From the NCBI GenBank assembly GCA_963691815.1, contig OY829657.1:28855243-28919242 (forward strand): a DNA stretch of 64,000 bases, written 5' to 3'. Shown here one piece after another: positions 26,471-39,126 of this stretch. Each line of letters starts with the position of its first letter. The stretch's first letter is position 1. Below the pieces are notes generated by a model. The model made no database searches, was not told where the DNA came from, and worked only from the letters and a program-made list of their open reading frames with translations. Both the position numbers and the translations under genes were made by a program. This DNA is from Echiichthys vipera (lineage: Eukaryota > Chordata > Actinopteri > Perciformes > Trachinidae).

Positions 26471-28950
26471 CATTATTATTCTAACTGTGACGATGAAGCA
26501 GGTTATGACCTTTAAGAAAAGACAAAGTTACCAACTTTGTGGCTTTATTGTATCCATTTCAGACAACCCAGCCACACAGGACACCTCACTGTTTTAATGC
26601 ACACTGCGCATGAAAAAAAAATCCTAAAATACCACAAAAATATTTTACTCTTGGTTAAAGTGGAAGATTTGGTGAATGGATAAAATCAAAATGTACCATA
26701 AGCAGGGCATAAAATTGGCCCCCGCCCACACGCCAAATGCAGGTAACCTTTGTGATTTGCAGGTAAAACTGTGAATCTACCTGCCACGTTGGCGTGTAGC
26801 CAATAAGAAAAGTGTTGCGTGTTGTTGACAAATCAGGTAGCGTGTTGTTGCAAAATAAAAAACGTGGCTGCATATTGCTGGCGTGAAGAGGCCGCTGGCT
26901 GCAACAGAACAAAAAGAGGACGAGGAGGACGATTAAAAAAAATATATAAAATAGATGTTTTAATACAAACTGGAAAGGGATGGCAAGGTTCACGCCTGGC
27001 TTGTACGACGCCACAACAGAGGACATGCACTGTGGGGATCGGCGTGTGTTTGGAGAGAGGAGGAAGCAGAGAGGAGAGTCTGCTCCTCCTCCTCTTTAAG
27101 GACTCAGAGCCTCAGTCTGTGCTCTGTGACAGGGTTTTTCAATCAGTGTCTGACCTCCACATTACAATGTAATGTAGTTTGGTTTTTGTTGATTATTATG
27201 ATTATTATTGTTGTTGTTTATCTAAATATTATTCAGTCCAAATAATAAATTTATGTCTCATCTTGAAAAGCAACATAAACTTATAAGTCATTGTTATAAA
27301 TGTAATGTTTATTGTTAATCTAAAATTAAAAAAAAAAATTGAACCTGGGTATCTATGTTAAATTGATAGATCAACGTGTAAGCAAGAAATTTAGGGCAGA
27401 GAGCATACTGTGTTATTATTAATACATTTATTTTCTAATTATCCTATTTGAAAGACAATAGAAGCGATGCTATTATTTGTCACTGTCTCTTTAAAGCCTC
27501 ATTTACTTTTTTGTGGCAGTCAAAGTGTGTGTGTGTGTGTGTGTGTGTCTGATGGGGGGGGGGGGGGGTACAATGGGATTTAGTCACACTTAACTCGAAA
27601 TTGAGGGTCCCCCTACACCACTTCCTTCACCCAGACACCTCTTTCATACACAAGTGAACCATTCATATTCCATCTGTTCCAGCTCTCACTCTTTGGGGAG
27701 GCTGTCAATCTCTGAGACTCGTGTGATGTGAATGGAGGTGGTGGTGGAAGGGGGAGGTAGGCCGGGGCAGAGACAAAGAGAGAAAGAAAGAAAGCAAGAG
27801 AGAGAGAGGAGTTGTGGAAGTGGAAAGGGAGGAGCTCCTGGGACCTTTCGGAAAAGCTCATCGCACATCAGTGTCTTGCCGAGCCGCCGGCACGGAAGAG
27901 AGGAAGAGCGAGACAGCGGTAAACGGGATGAAGAGAGGGAGTGATGGAGTCAGGGAGGGGAAAGAGTAAAAGCAGAGGAAAAGGAGGAGTAAAGAAAAAT
28001 GAGATTGTGATCAATGCCAGGGAAAATGTCGGAGGAAGAGGAAAAGGGATAAGGACCACTTTGGGGAGGTGGTAACTTCATCACTGCAGCAGAGGGACAC
28101 AGAAAAAAGTCTTACTGCAGGCAACATCACTATAGGCTATATTCTTTATTCTTTTTCCCTTTTTTGAATTTGGATTGAGATATTTTGAACAAATCACATG
28201 AAAAGACCAAAACAAGTCTGTCGATCATTACTCAGACTTCCCTATCCTGTCCCAAGCCCATTGGTTGTAAAGATGTAAATCTCTCAAAACAGCTCACAAA
28301 TATATAGTTTAAATTTAAATGATTAAGTCCTAAATGTAGTTTTAAACCAATTTTCCTGTCTACAAAATCGGGGCATTACTATTGAGAAAGTTTCTGTTCC
28401 CACTGAAGGTCTTAATGCACAATTCTGATTTATTACTCAAATCTGATGTTTTGTTTGTCTGTTCACATTACGTCTTTAAATGTGGCCTGTCTACAGATTG
28501 CTGTGTGAACAGCTCACGCTCCTGAAGTGACCACATGAACAGTTGATCGTTGATGACATCACGCCACAACAATGTTTAAGGAAGAGAACACGGCAACGGT
28601 AACCGGTATTGTAGGGCTTTATGGTTAATGCTAAAACAGTGTGTGGGGGCACACTATCTTACTTTCATTTTTATCTTTACGTTCCATGCTTCCCTCAATA
28701 ACTGGCCACACAGACCCAGTCCTACCACCCGATAGGATCTAAATCTAATCTAAACTACGATCAAGGTTTAGATGCTCAACAATAAAATTACTTTTTTAGG
28801 AACTATTTTTAGTGTGTGATTCAAACTGCAGAAGCACAGTGTATGTGGGGTTGACTTAAAAATAATTAAGACCTTTACACACTGCGTGTCCACAAGATTA
28901 TTGGATTAATACTGTATATAATAACTATAACAATAATCATTATTATTATT
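26471..28950. other. Intergenic stretch with possible old DNA-transposon pieces
   Basis: At about 26705-26800 the block CATAAAATTGG...GCCAAATGCAGGTAA resembles a common teleost hAT end, without a partner. A (GT)n followed by a G run lies at 27522-27569. 27730-28060 is purine-rich. 28440-28620 resembles a fish MITE but has no clear ends. No gene recognised. Confidence 0.45.
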
Positions 28951-29095
28951 AAAGATAGTGCGACTTGCTGCTCATGGGGGAATTGGTGGGTCTCTGTAAA
29001 TCATGAATAAGTCACAGAGTGTGGTCTTTACCTACTCTATATGTAAAGTGTCCTGAGATAACTGTTTAATAAAATAAAGTTGAACTGAACTGAAT
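28951..29095 (+). mobile_element. LINE 3' tail, 5' truncated
   Basis: GACTTGCTGCTCATGGGGGA, TTGGTGGGTCTCTGTAAAT, AGTGTGGTCTTTACCTACTC and GTGTCCTGAGATAACTG, followed by AATAAAGTTGAACTGAACTG. This order is the common teleost LINE tail ending in TGAA-type repeats. About 45 bp of the same sequence recurs near 54575-54620. Confidence 0.75.
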
Positions 29096-29899
29096 TAACA
29101 TTGAACTGAACCTCCCTTTACAACTACTGCCCAACCTCCAAACTCTCCTTTATTTCTAAAACCCTGGAACGAATCATCGTCACGCAGTTCCAGTCCAATC
29201 TCCACGTCAATAACCTTTTTGAACCCCTCCAAGCCGGTTCCCCCCACAGCATAGAAACTGCTTTCTTGAGAGTCCTCAATGACCCCTTCACCTCTGCTGA
29301 CACCAGTTTCCTCAACATCCTCATCCTCCCCGACCTGAGTGCAGCCTTCGATACCTAGAGCTATAACTTCCTGCTCACCAGACTCAAAGATCTCTGCATT
29401 AAAGGTACTGCACTCTGGCTCCAGTCCTACTTCTCCAACAGATCCCACTTCATCTCACTCTTTAACCACACCTCTGCGACAGCCACAGTCACTCAAAGCA
29501 TTCCTCAAGGCTCTCTACTCGGCCCCCCTACTCATCATCTACACCCCCCGTTGGTCCGATACTCCAGTACTTTAACCTGAATTTCCACTGTTACGGCGAT
29601 GACACCCAGACGTGTCAAATCCCCCCCACGGTCCCTCAGATTCACCTCAGCTGGTCTCCTCTCCATCCACAGATCTAACCTCCATAGTTCTGGGGACATA
29701 GCTTTCTCCAGGGCAACTCCCAGGCTCTGGAACCCCATCCCCAAGAGATCCGCACCTTTGAGTCCCTAATCATCTTTCAGTTGTTTTTTTTTTGGTTTGT
29801 TTCTTTGTTTCTTTGCTTTGTCATATTCTGTAAATCAACTTTGAGTTTATTTAAAAGTGCTTTATAAAATCAGTGTATTAATATTATTATTATTATTCA
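29096..29899 (+). mobile_element. L2 (Maui-like) LINE, 3' part, decayed
   Basis: Across frames the plus strand reads SNLHVNNLFEPLQAGSPHS, LNILILPDLSAAFDT, LLTRLKDLCIKGTALWLQSY, FSNRSHFISLFNHTSATATV, SIPQGSLLGPP and CYGDDTQ, the conserved reverse transcriptase blocks of L2 elements. After an internal deletion it resumes with SGDIAFSRATPRLWNPIP-type sequence and LIIFQ. It closes with TTTATTTAAAAGTGCTTTATA and (ATT)n, the usual L2 tail. There is a stop right after AAFDT and there are several frame slips. Confidence 0.88.
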
Positions 29900-31064
29900 T
29901 CAGAGCATGGAGTGTGTGCAGCTGTCATACCGAACTGATGTGTTGTTGTTTAAACATATTGAGGTGTCACTTGTGTTTGGAGTTCTTTTACTGATCACAA
30001 AGCGTTACTTTAACCTTCTTCATTTTGTAATTCCTACACTCTATACTAATAGAGACACATACCAAATATGAGGAGGAGGGAGAAGTGGGCAGGCAGGAGG
30101 AGGATGTCAAAGACGGAGTCGGGGTAAAATGGGTGGTGGGGGTGGGGGGGTTGGCTCTTTGCATGGCCGGGAGGCAGCACAAAGGCGACACATCTGTCAC
30201 AGTATTAACTTTCTGCTCTGTGGGGCCTGGGTGTCAGTGCTAGCTGCTGGGGCCCGACTCCAGCCATCCTGGAGCTCAGATGGAGGAACAAAGCTGCCCA
30301 AAACAGCCCCTCAAAGAGAATAACCTCTGCATTAGTCCCTGCTTCCCCCAAAACATCCTTCGTGCAATCCATGCTCTCTCCCACAGCATCGAATACATCA
30401 TGGCTTAGGATTGTTGTAAATGTCAATGCTATTGCTTCTCGTGTTTAACAAAACTCAACTATCTCTCAGCTAACTACTTCTATGAGCTGTGATTGTATCG
30501 TATCTTTGACACAGGTGCATGAAACTATTCCAAGGTGCTCACAGGCTCTCTGTAGCCATTTCTAGAGCCAACAATGTCCTAGAAATGGGGAATAAGCGAA
30601 TATGAAATTCCTTCTTCTCAAAAATAATTTTGGTGCAATGCATGATGTCAGCCAAACTCTCCTTCTCTACTGTGATTTGGTAGTTTTTATTTCTCCATCG
30701 ATACTCATGACTGTTAATCTCAAGAAAAGGCCAAGTGGAGAAAAAAAACATTTGGAGCAGGCCTGTTCAGTCAAAAATATGCTATACAGATGGCTACATA
30801 CTGTACAACTAAATAACTTCTGTATTTGCTGACCCACTACTGCTGTTACAAAATAATTTCCCAGTCTGGGATCATTAAAGTCATTCTATTCTATTATAAA
30901 CTATAAAAGACTTCTGAAATATGTCATTAAAAAGTGAAACAAGAGCATTTTTTTTACAGCTGGCGTCAAGACTGCACTGGGAGGATTTAAATTAATGTTT
31001 TGAAAGACCTTTAGGACATGGATGAAAAAAATGGATGATTTCACTGGACACTTTGGCCTTTACT
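29900..31064. other. Intergenic stretch, nothing clear
   Basis: At 30843-30896 TTCCCAGTCTGGGATCATTA followed by ATTCTATTCTATT resembles a LINE tail of about 50 bp. No gene recognised. Confidence 0.5.
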
Positions 31065-31092
31065 TAAACACACACACACACACACACACAAA
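31065..31092. repeat. (CA)n microsatellite
   Basis: Fourteen CA units. Confidence 0.95.
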
Positions 31093-32267
31093 GCTGATCC
31101 CTTGGTCCACTAAATAGGTATTTATTACCCACTGCTCTGATCTCAGTCTCTTGTGAGCAGCATCTGATCATCTAATCTCTAATGTCATTATGGTCACTTT
31201 GTCCAGGGAATGGCCTTAGTGCCTCAAATCAATAGAGACTGTTTAATGTTCAATCTCAGAGGTGCTCTCTGGCCAGGCAGCAGGGATTTGTTTTCTGCTG
31301 TCTCCAGGGCTGAGAGAGCCTGGTATGGCCAAACTGACCCTAGAGCCCTGCGGCCCTCAACTGGCAAAAAGCCTCCTGCACTGGTGGTCCTAGATGAGGG
31401 CCCTGAGGGACGCCGAGGTCACCAAGCTGTTTCTTCTAGCACTGATTCCAGCTGCTGGGGTTGTTGTTTTTGCTGCACCTGCTGCCTCTGTTGTTGTTGT
31501 TGTTGTTGTTGTTAAGTAAAGTGATGTCTCTCCCTCCACCCCTGTCTACAACCCTCCCCTCCTCCCTCTATCTATCTCCAGCCTGCAGGGCATAAAGAAG
31601 CCCCATGAATTAATGAAGATCAGCAAGGTAATTAAACGTGGTGGTGATGGCGACACAGATCCTGGGAGGGTTTCAGAGGGACAGGAGGTCCACATGGGGC
31701 CTCGGCCCGCCTGCTCTGCTATTACCCTCCTCTCTTCCTCAGTACCCCCCGGTCCCCAGGTTGCATGGCACACATATATGGCTTGATTGGCCTGCTGGGC
31801 ACAGGGAGGAGGAGGGTTGGTGAAGTTGGCACCCAGGGGAGGTGGGAGGAGAGGCAGGATGAAGGGGGGTAGATTGAGCTCAGGCCTCACCTGTGGCCCT
31901 GGAGCCCCTCCCTGGATCCCTCCCCTGGCAGCCAGGTCACGCTGCGTGGTCCAAACACCCCCTGCCTGGGGAGGAGAGGAGGAAAACAACAGCACGGAGG
32001 GAAGGGAGGAGTAGAGGGAAGGATGGAGGGGATAAGGGAGGTAGGGCAAGAACCATAGGGGCACTTCCAGGGATTATGGCCCCACGCTGGCCCACTGGGG
32101 CGCAGCCTTGATGGACGTCTGACTAGCAAGCACTTGCCCTTTTATAAGATGTGATGCTTGACGACCGCTTCAACGCAGGCCAGCAGCTGGTGGAGGCCAC
32201 CAGACTGCAGCGCTCACTGGTCACTTATAACGGTCTATTACCAACTCTTTTCATTTTGGAGGCCAAA
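31093..32267. other. Intergenic GC-rich stretch
   Basis: GC content rises between about 31240 and 32120, with a (TTG)n run at 31488-31513. Open frames here overlap on both strands, contain low-complexity Cys, Pro or Gly runs, and match nothing I know. A promoter-type GC-rich patch is possible but unsupported. Confidence 0.45.
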
Positions 32268-33405
32268 CCCTTATATTGTGTTAGCGTCAAATTTGACCCG
32301 TTTTCAATTTTAGATTTTTTGATTTTTTTTCAACATTTAAATAAAGGGCGCTAAAAAAAGTCTCATCTGTAGTGTTCGGTGAATACTGGCTGTTGCATTA
32401 GTTTTTAGTTGCTCTGTGGATCAAATTTGGCTTGATTTGCCTCCACCTTACACTCCAACACACACCTTACACACACACACACACAACCCCACTCCTCAAC
32501 CCCTGGGAACACAGGCTTTCTCATAGGATACTGAAACAATTTGAATAGAAATTAACTTTAATATTGACACACACACACACACAGTCGAACATCTTATGAT
32601 CTTATGATCACCTACTGATCAAATCTTTGGTAATGACAGTGATATTGAGGACACACCAGCAACCCGCACAATGAAAAAGCCAGGGGGAACAAGAGAAAGA
32701 GGTGCCAGTCCGGCCCCGCCAACGAGGACAGAAAAACCAGGACCATTTGCCACACAGATGCACATCTTGTAGGAGCACACTAAAACAATCACATACTGTG
32801 ATTCATGCCTGTAAACAGACAGACAGAAAGACACACACACACACACACACACACTCGTCTTGTAAATATTCAGTTTGAAAGTGTTATTTTGAACACTCAC
32901 GTATGAACCTTGTTGTCAATGTTCAATTTAAGAGAAACTTGCTCTTGTTCATGATCAGTTTGAATTTGCTATCTTGAGCAAATTAAAGTTTGGTTTTATC
33001 AACAAAAAAAAATACTTTTTACCTTTTACCTTAACATAAATCTTTAGATCATGATGATCAGATGATATTATTGGTAAAATTACTAAGTTTAAGAAAAAAA
33101 CAAAGGTGTGTTCTAATATTACTCTATTAAAGTCAGATAACATAATTACCCATTGTCTTCATTAAAGGAAATCTAAAAAGTGAAAGTTTAAACATTTTTA
33201 AAATTGAGAATGAGTAGTATATTTTAAGATGAAAGGTCCAAGGGATCAAAAAAATAACATATACATTTACATGTATATGCATGTATAATAAGTTAGATTT
33301 GAGGTGAAAAATAATATTGTTTTTGGAGTATTTTTGTTAAATAACGGGTCAAATTTGACCCGCTAACACCAAAATTGTCGACAGCTTTCTAACACAATAC
33401 AAGGG
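32268..33405. mobile_element. piggyBac-like non-autonomous element
   Basis: The left end reads CCCTTATATTGTGTTAGCG followed by TCAAATTTGACCCG. The right end, on the opposite strand, reads CCCTTGTATTGTGTTAGAAA and later GGGTCAAATTTGACCCG. TTAA flanks the right end (33406-33409) and a mutated form the left. CCCTT termini next to TTAA and a GGGTCAAATTTGACCC subterminal palindrome are typical of fish piggyBac-type MITEs. No transposase frame is present. Short CA runs lie inside at 32466-32486, 32570-32584 and 32829-32852. Confidence 0.7.
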
Positions 33406-33889
33406 TTAATGTTACATGGAGAGATAAGACAATACTTGGTTTAAACAATAAACTAATGCACATACATCAATGCAGCTTTAACCAGTTATAAGGCTTGAGA
33501 ACAATTACAGTTTATCACAACTTGGCTGTCACTCTAGTAGTTTTGGCTATCATTTATATCCTTATCATTAGTCATGATAACACTGGGCTCATCTGGTTTA
33601 TTACTAAGATCTGAGAATGCGAGACCATTTTAAATACTCTGCATTTACGTTACGTTCATTTTTGATGAATAAACTAATGTTTCATATGTGCTTGTAAGCC
33701 TGGTAAAGTAACTAGTTACTGAAGTAATCAGACAAATGTAGTGGAGTAAAAAGTAGAATATTTCCAATGATTTGTAGTGGAGTAGAAGAATAAAGGAGCA
33801 TGAAAAGAAAATACTCTATGACAAAAACATGGCCTCAAAATGGGCGAAAAGCATGAATGAGATCAATGCATCTTCACTTACAACAGCAA
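33406..33889. other. Intergenic stretch
   Basis: AT-rich, nothing recognised. Confidence 0.5.
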
Positions 33890-34489
33890 GGGCGCACTCA
33901 CACTGTCCTTCCTCACCGCGCCCCGGGTGCTTGTCCCCCCCCTCCCTCTCCCCCCGCTGGTCCGCCCGTTTGTACTCACACTGCCTGGGCCACGCGCAAA
34001 TGCTTCTTGCCTGTCCATACGTCATCACGCCGTAACACGTCACACGCATTGATGACGTCATCGCGATGCGTCGCTTTGTTTACAAATCTTTCCATAGACC
34101 TCAGAGTTTTTGTGCATCTTGTCCGACTATTTTTGAATATTTTCATCCGCCCAAATCTGCAGTAAACACTCCACCTCCGCATCACACCAACGTGAACCTT
34201 TCGCCGCCATTGTTGTTGTTGTTAAATGTCCGCACATGGTCCGTCTTTTTATTTTTTCTATATCCGAACAGGCGCACATAAATGACGTGAGAGCCGCCGT
34301 AGGGGTCATGCTCGTGCTCGTACATGTGCAAACAGGCTCTACAAAAGCCCACATCTCTCAAACGGGCTGTGAACTGCCAGCTGGCCGCAGCTAGGTGCAG
34401 AGCGGTTGCACTCACACTGGTCAAAAGCACTAGGCTTTACCCGCAAAACCTGTTTTGGCCTGGTGCGGAAGGATAGTGTGAGTGCGCCC
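33890..34489 (-). mobile_element. SANT-encoding TIR element, copy A
   Basis: A 600-bp element with near-perfect inverted ends: GGGCGCACTCACACTGTCC at the left, and the reverse complement of GGATAGTGTGAGTGCGCCC at the right (one mismatch in the first 19 bases). Compared with copy C it lies in the opposite orientation; its SANT start codon is at 34210 on the minus strand. Confidence 0.82.
34127..34210 (-). pseudogene. Myb/SANT-like remnant in copy A
   Basis: From the ATG the frame reads MAAKGSRWCDAEVECLLQIW then ADENIQK and a stop. The start is the same as in copy C. The following homologous sequence continues in another frame, so the reading frame is broken after 27 codons. Confidence 0.65.
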
Positions 34490-34492
34490 TGA

Positions 34493-35056
34493 GTCGCACT
34501 CACACTGTCTTTCCGCACCGCGACCGGGGCTTTAGGGTACTTGTCCCCCCTCCCTCTCCCCCCGCGCCCCAGCCCCGTTTGTACTCACACTGCCTGGGCC
34601 TCGCCCAATGCTTCTTGCTGTCCATACATCATCACGCCGTCACACGTCATACGCATTGATCGCGTGTGTGTGGCTTTGTTTACAAATCTTTCCGTAGACC
34701 TCTGAGTTTTTGTGAGTCTTGTCCGACTGTTTTTGAATATTTTCATCCGACCAAAATCTGCAGTAAACACTCCACCTCCGCATCACACCAACGTGAACCT
34801 TTTGCCGCCATTGTTGTTGTTGTTAAATGTCCGCGCATGGTCCGTCTTTTTATTTTCTATGTCCGAACAGGCGCACATACTGCTACCGCCGTAGGGCTCG
34901 TGCTCGTGCTCGTATACGTGCGCACGCGGACTGCCGCGGACGGCCCGCTGTCCGCAGTTATGCGTGGAACGGGTGCACTCACACTGCTTAAAGGTACTAG
35001 GCTTTAGCTGAAAAAAGGGTTTTGGCCCGGGACGGAAGGACAGTGTGAGTGCACCC
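34493..35056 (-). mobile_element. SANT-encoding TIR element, copy B
   Basis: A 564-bp element with ends GTCGCACTCACACTGTCTTTC and GGACAGTGTGAGTGCACCC. It follows copy A head to tail with only three bases between them. The two differ by many substitutions and indels, so the pair is not a very recent duplication. Confidence 0.82.
34744..34811 (-). pseudogene. Myb/SANT-like remnant in copy B
   Basis: The frame MAAKGSRWCDAEVECLLQI is followed by a one-base slip and a stop. It is otherwise the same domain start as in copies A and C. Confidence 0.6.
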
Positions 35057-36294
35057 TTACAGTAAGTCTTAGGGTCTTTTCATACCTGAAACTCTGCAAC
35101 AAGGTTCATGTTATTGTTACTCTGTATACATGTGGTCCTGTTATTTTTCACACTACAGACCTATACAAGACCTATGTATGGTTTCTAGACAGGCTCTCCT
35201 GCCCCCATGTCAGGGTTATATCATACTGACTTCTGCTCGCCCCTTGGTACAGTGACTTATATTGTGTTGTGTTTATGAGCTGCGGTGTCAACATGCACAG
35301 TGAAACTACACCCAATAAAGAATCCAGCAGACTGTATGCATGTCAAATCCATTTCAGTGTGCTTTTGTAAACTGACATCATCTTACAACAGAGAATGATT
35401 AAAGAACTTTGATTAAAGTTTTTACTTGTACTATAAAATGAAAATAAAATGAGCCTACTTGCCACTTTGAACAGGCTGTTCTCATATTACAACGTGTCCC
35501 AAAACACAGGACTTTCACCTTTGTGAGCGGGGTTTCATTGCCAAACATGATCTTTTTATTTCTAATCTTAGCCAAGTTGTTTTGATGCCTAACAGGTCAA
35601 CTTAACTGCGGATGTTAGGGTTAGTGAAGCCAGATAATCAAAAGAGATGCTGTGTATGTGGAACTGGCTTCACAGCACAGGCCTCTAGAGATCTCCCTGA
35701 ATCTCCTTTATGTTTATTTGTTATCAGAGCCATCACCAGACTAATTAGACAGGTCTTAACTTTGGTCTTGAGCCATATTCCTGCCCCAGGGGTGACAGGA
35801 CAAGCTCCATTTGCCCCATCAGACTTCCCTATGTCCCAGCCCACGCCAAAACACGTGTCCTCCCAATGGCTTCTGGGAATATGATGCCGTAAGGCGGCAG
35901 GTAGGATGTTTTGTTCAGTCGCGACTTACCATTGCACACATGCACACCCATCTGCCAATAACCCCCTTTACCCTGCACCTCCTCCCCCAAGTGTCCCAAG
36001 ATGCCGTTTGTCGTCAGCGACCCTGAAGTTTATTATGTAAACAAAAATTTGCCCTAATTAACGGTAGGGAAGTGTTGTCTTGGGAACAGGAGAGGAGGGG
36101 CGGGTTGTAACCAGGTGGCCTTTTGTCACTCCTGCTGCCTGCCAGCATTATTCTTTCCAAAAATATGTCATTTTATATGAATATGAGACATAAACTCTGT
36201 AAACAATTTAAAGATTTTCAGCAAATGTCCATACACAAGGATCAAACAAAGGAGTAACGTTAAGGAAGAAGGGAGTGTTATATTTATACAGTGT

Positions 36295-36296
<2 letters not shown>
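35057..36296. other. Intergenic stretch, nothing recognised
   Basis: No recognisable frame or transposon ends. An open frame at 35612-35884 has no known domain. Confidence 0.5.

Positions 36297-36370
<74 letters not shown>
36297..36370. repeat. Compound (TA)n(GA)n microsatellite
   Basis: About 15 TA units, then about 21 GA units. Confidence 0.98.
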
Positions 36371-36376
<6 letters not shown>

Positions 36377-37119
36377 AGAAGAGTAGGAGAAAAACAGACA
36401 ATGGCTGCGGTCCCAGTTGGGAGAGAAAGAATACCCCCTTCATCAACGAGGGAGTGCAGAAATGCAATGATTACAGAAGGGTGGGGGTAGGGAACAGGTG
36501 TGCTGTGGTACCCCTCCCGGGACCACTCCATCACCCCTGGGTCGTCAGAGGGAGTGAGGGAGGGATGGGGATAGGACAGGGGGGATGCAGGAGGGACGGT
36601 AGAGAGGGGCAGAGCTTAGCTCATTAGAGAGAGTTTGCTTCTGCTAACTCATCTCCCCCTCGGGATGACACTAATCATCACACAGGGACCAGCAGCCAGT
36701 TAGAGATGTGTTGGAGAAAGGGAGACTTATTTATGTCCATCCCTCCTGTCAACATCCATGAAGCCACAGCGCATTCGTCTGATCATCCCCAAACAAGGGC
36801 CACAAGTGGCACAGCCCCGTCCAATGAGAGATCAGAGATGATTCAACAGAGCTGGTGATATGATAATGATTCCAACTTTAAACCTTATCATTCATGTACT
36901 AGGAGGGAGTGAGCCCTTTACATTATGTTATGTTTCATAATGCATGCAGGAATACATTATGGTGAAGGGTATGTTTCTAGCAGTGCTGGGAAAAGTCATA
37001 TGAAAATAATCAATTACAAGTAAAAGCCTTGCATTGTTTTTTTCGTTTTTTTCAACAAGCTGCTCAGATTTTCACTAGACAGTAAATTAATATGATGCAC
37101 TTACATGATGCATAATCAT
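36371..37119. other. Intergenic stretch, nothing recognised
   Basis: Purine-rich at the start, then unique-looking sequence; no coding evidence. Confidence 0.5.
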
Positions 37120-37640
37120 GAAAGTACTGCTTTTCCATAAAAAAAAGCTAGCTAAAATAGCAGCTACTGTAGGCTGGCACTGGGTGAAATGGAGTTTTCC
37201 AATCCTGCAGATGCTTCAGAGCCTCAGGGAAGGGGGCGTTATTTGTCCCAGCAGCTGAGTGAGCGGAGTTGGGCAAATATGCCAAGCATTCACTCCATGG
37301 ACTGAGAGAAAGGAAAGAAACGCCATTAAAACACACGCCCAAATGGCTACGTTTCTCCTTGATTGCTTACATCACTTTCATCTTTACTTAGCTGGAACGG
37401 CTAACGCTAACAGCTAACGCTAACTGTCAGTCAAACTCCTCTGCAATACTTGTTTTTATTGTGTGATTGGCTGGGGGGGATGGGTTCAGACAGACTCAAA
37501 CAGACGCCCATCTCCTGTAAGCTACTGGGAAACGAACCTGGCAACCCGACTGCTGGAGTTATTTTTTGTTGTTGCGATTACAATCTTGAGACACTAGATG
37601 ATGGTGTTATGCTCTCATGCTCCTTATTCCACCTTTAATT
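37120..37640 (-). mobile_element. Dispersed repeat family 1, copy 3
   Basis: On the minus strand it begins TTAAAGGTGGAATAAGGAGC, continues with GCAGAGGAGTTTGACTGACA, TCCAGCTAAGTAAAGATGAA, AACGCCCCCTTCCCTGAGGC and GTGCCAGCCTACAGTAGCTG, and ends near TTTTTTTATGGAAAAGCAG. It supplies the left terminus missing from copies 1 and 2. Confidence 0.85.
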
Positions 37641-38479
37641 ATTATAACTATGGCATTACCTGCAACCAACATTTCAATTTTAGCTAACTGATTTAAGTTG
37701 ACTTCCACTTAATTTACCGTCTAACAATGTATCATATTTTGTATCTTTCTTATACTTTTTCAGAAGAGCAACACCAGTGATTTACAGTAGCTCCAAATTG
37801 ACTGAATCCTACACTTTTGCCTGGTAAATTCCCAAATGCGTATCCAATATTCAAATTTGTAATGCAGTCATTGTTTTTATGAAGTCAAACTGAGATAACT
37901 GATAACCGCCAAAGACAACATTATACAACTGCTCTCACAGGCTGAACAGGGATATCTATTAGGGCCATTAAAGGGTAACCTCTGATCTGCAAAGTAATTA
38001 CAATAGTCCAATAAAATATCTCGCTGAAATGGACTTTAAGTGTAAATCATATTTAATATATTTGAAGACTTAAATATAACTAATAACTTAAGTATGACAG
38101 TAATTGAGTAAATGTATATACATGTGGTTACTTTCCATCACTGGTGCCTTTCTTGGTTGATGAAGGCTTTGTGGTCATGTTCTCTGTTTTGACTGATTGT
38201 CTGCGGCATGAGAGGCTCTGATTGCAGCTATGAGGCAGCCTGCACATAGTGTTTCACCAAGAAAAATAAACCATGTAATCATGGGCTTTTTAGCTGCTTT
38301 TCATACTTTTCATTGTTTTGACAAGTCAGGATAGCTAACTAGCGAGTACTAATTAGCTAGCATTAATGAAAACAAACAAGAAAACTCACAGAAACGACTT
38401 CAGTGCGTTGGATGCAACCACTCTTTCAAATATGATTGAGAGGGTTTTAGTCCTGGAAGTTCAAGAAAAGCATACCAAG
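37641..38479. other. Intergenic AT-rich stretch
   Basis: Nothing recognised. Confidence 0.5.
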
Positions 38480-38484
38480 ATGTG
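38480..38484. repeat. Left 5-bp duplication of solo LTR
   Basis: ATGTG, repeated at 39127-39131. Confidence 0.75.
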
Positions 38485-39126
38485 TGTCATGATCTACTTC
38501 TTGGCAGTCCCTCCTCTCCTTTGTGTCTGCTCTGTATATGTTTTGATCCTCGTCTCTCCCCTTCCCTGTTAGTGTTGTGCATGGGCGTGGTCTTCTCTCT
38601 CCAGCAGGTGGAGCCAGGTGCATCTCATCCCACTAATCAACCTCTCCATATAACCTCCGGATTTCCAGCCACTCGTTGCCAGTTCATACTCCAGCCTGAG
38701 CAGTACCTAGTTTGACACCGGCCTCTAGTTATCTCTTGAGTGTTTCGCTTGTCTAACGTTTCTAACCTGTTGATTCCTCTGTCCAGTTAATCCTGCTTGC
38801 CCGCCTGCCTGCTTGCTTCCACGCCTGTTCGTCTCCTCCTGCCACTGCCGGTCACTGCAGCCACCCGACCTCCATCTTTGGGAAGCTTCTGTCCAGCACA
38901 ACGCAGACCGCGTTGAAACGCGGCTCTGCCATTACGAGGGGAGATCACCACGTTTTTACCTAGCGCCACCAGCACTTCGCGTGGGACCCCGGGACCCCTT
39001 CTGGCACGCCATTATTTTTTCCTGCACCGTGGAACTTTCACCGGGTCACAATAAATATCACCTTTATCTGAATTGTGTCGTGCATTTGGGTTCATCCTCT
39101 GTTGTGCACCATAACAATGTGGCAGA
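38485..39126 (+). mobile_element. Solo LTR, Ty3/gypsy-type likely
   Basis: A 642-bp segment starts TGTCATGATC and ends CACCATAACA, giving TGT...ACA termini, and is flanked by the 5-bp duplication ATGTG. Near the 3' part it has CCGGGTCACAATAAATATC, a polyadenylation signal in the position of an LTR R region. No primer-binding site or gag-pol sequence follows, so recombination between two LTRs probably removed the interior. Orientation is set by the AATAAA. Confidence 0.75.

Noticed and set aside
27730..28060. Purine-rich stretch with frames on both strands
   Set aside because: Low-complexity GA/GGA-rich sequence; no domain.
31210..32064. GC-rich overlapping frames suggesting a gene
   Set aside because: Frames overlap on both strands, show low-complexity Cys/Pro/Gly stretches and no domain or consistent exon structure.
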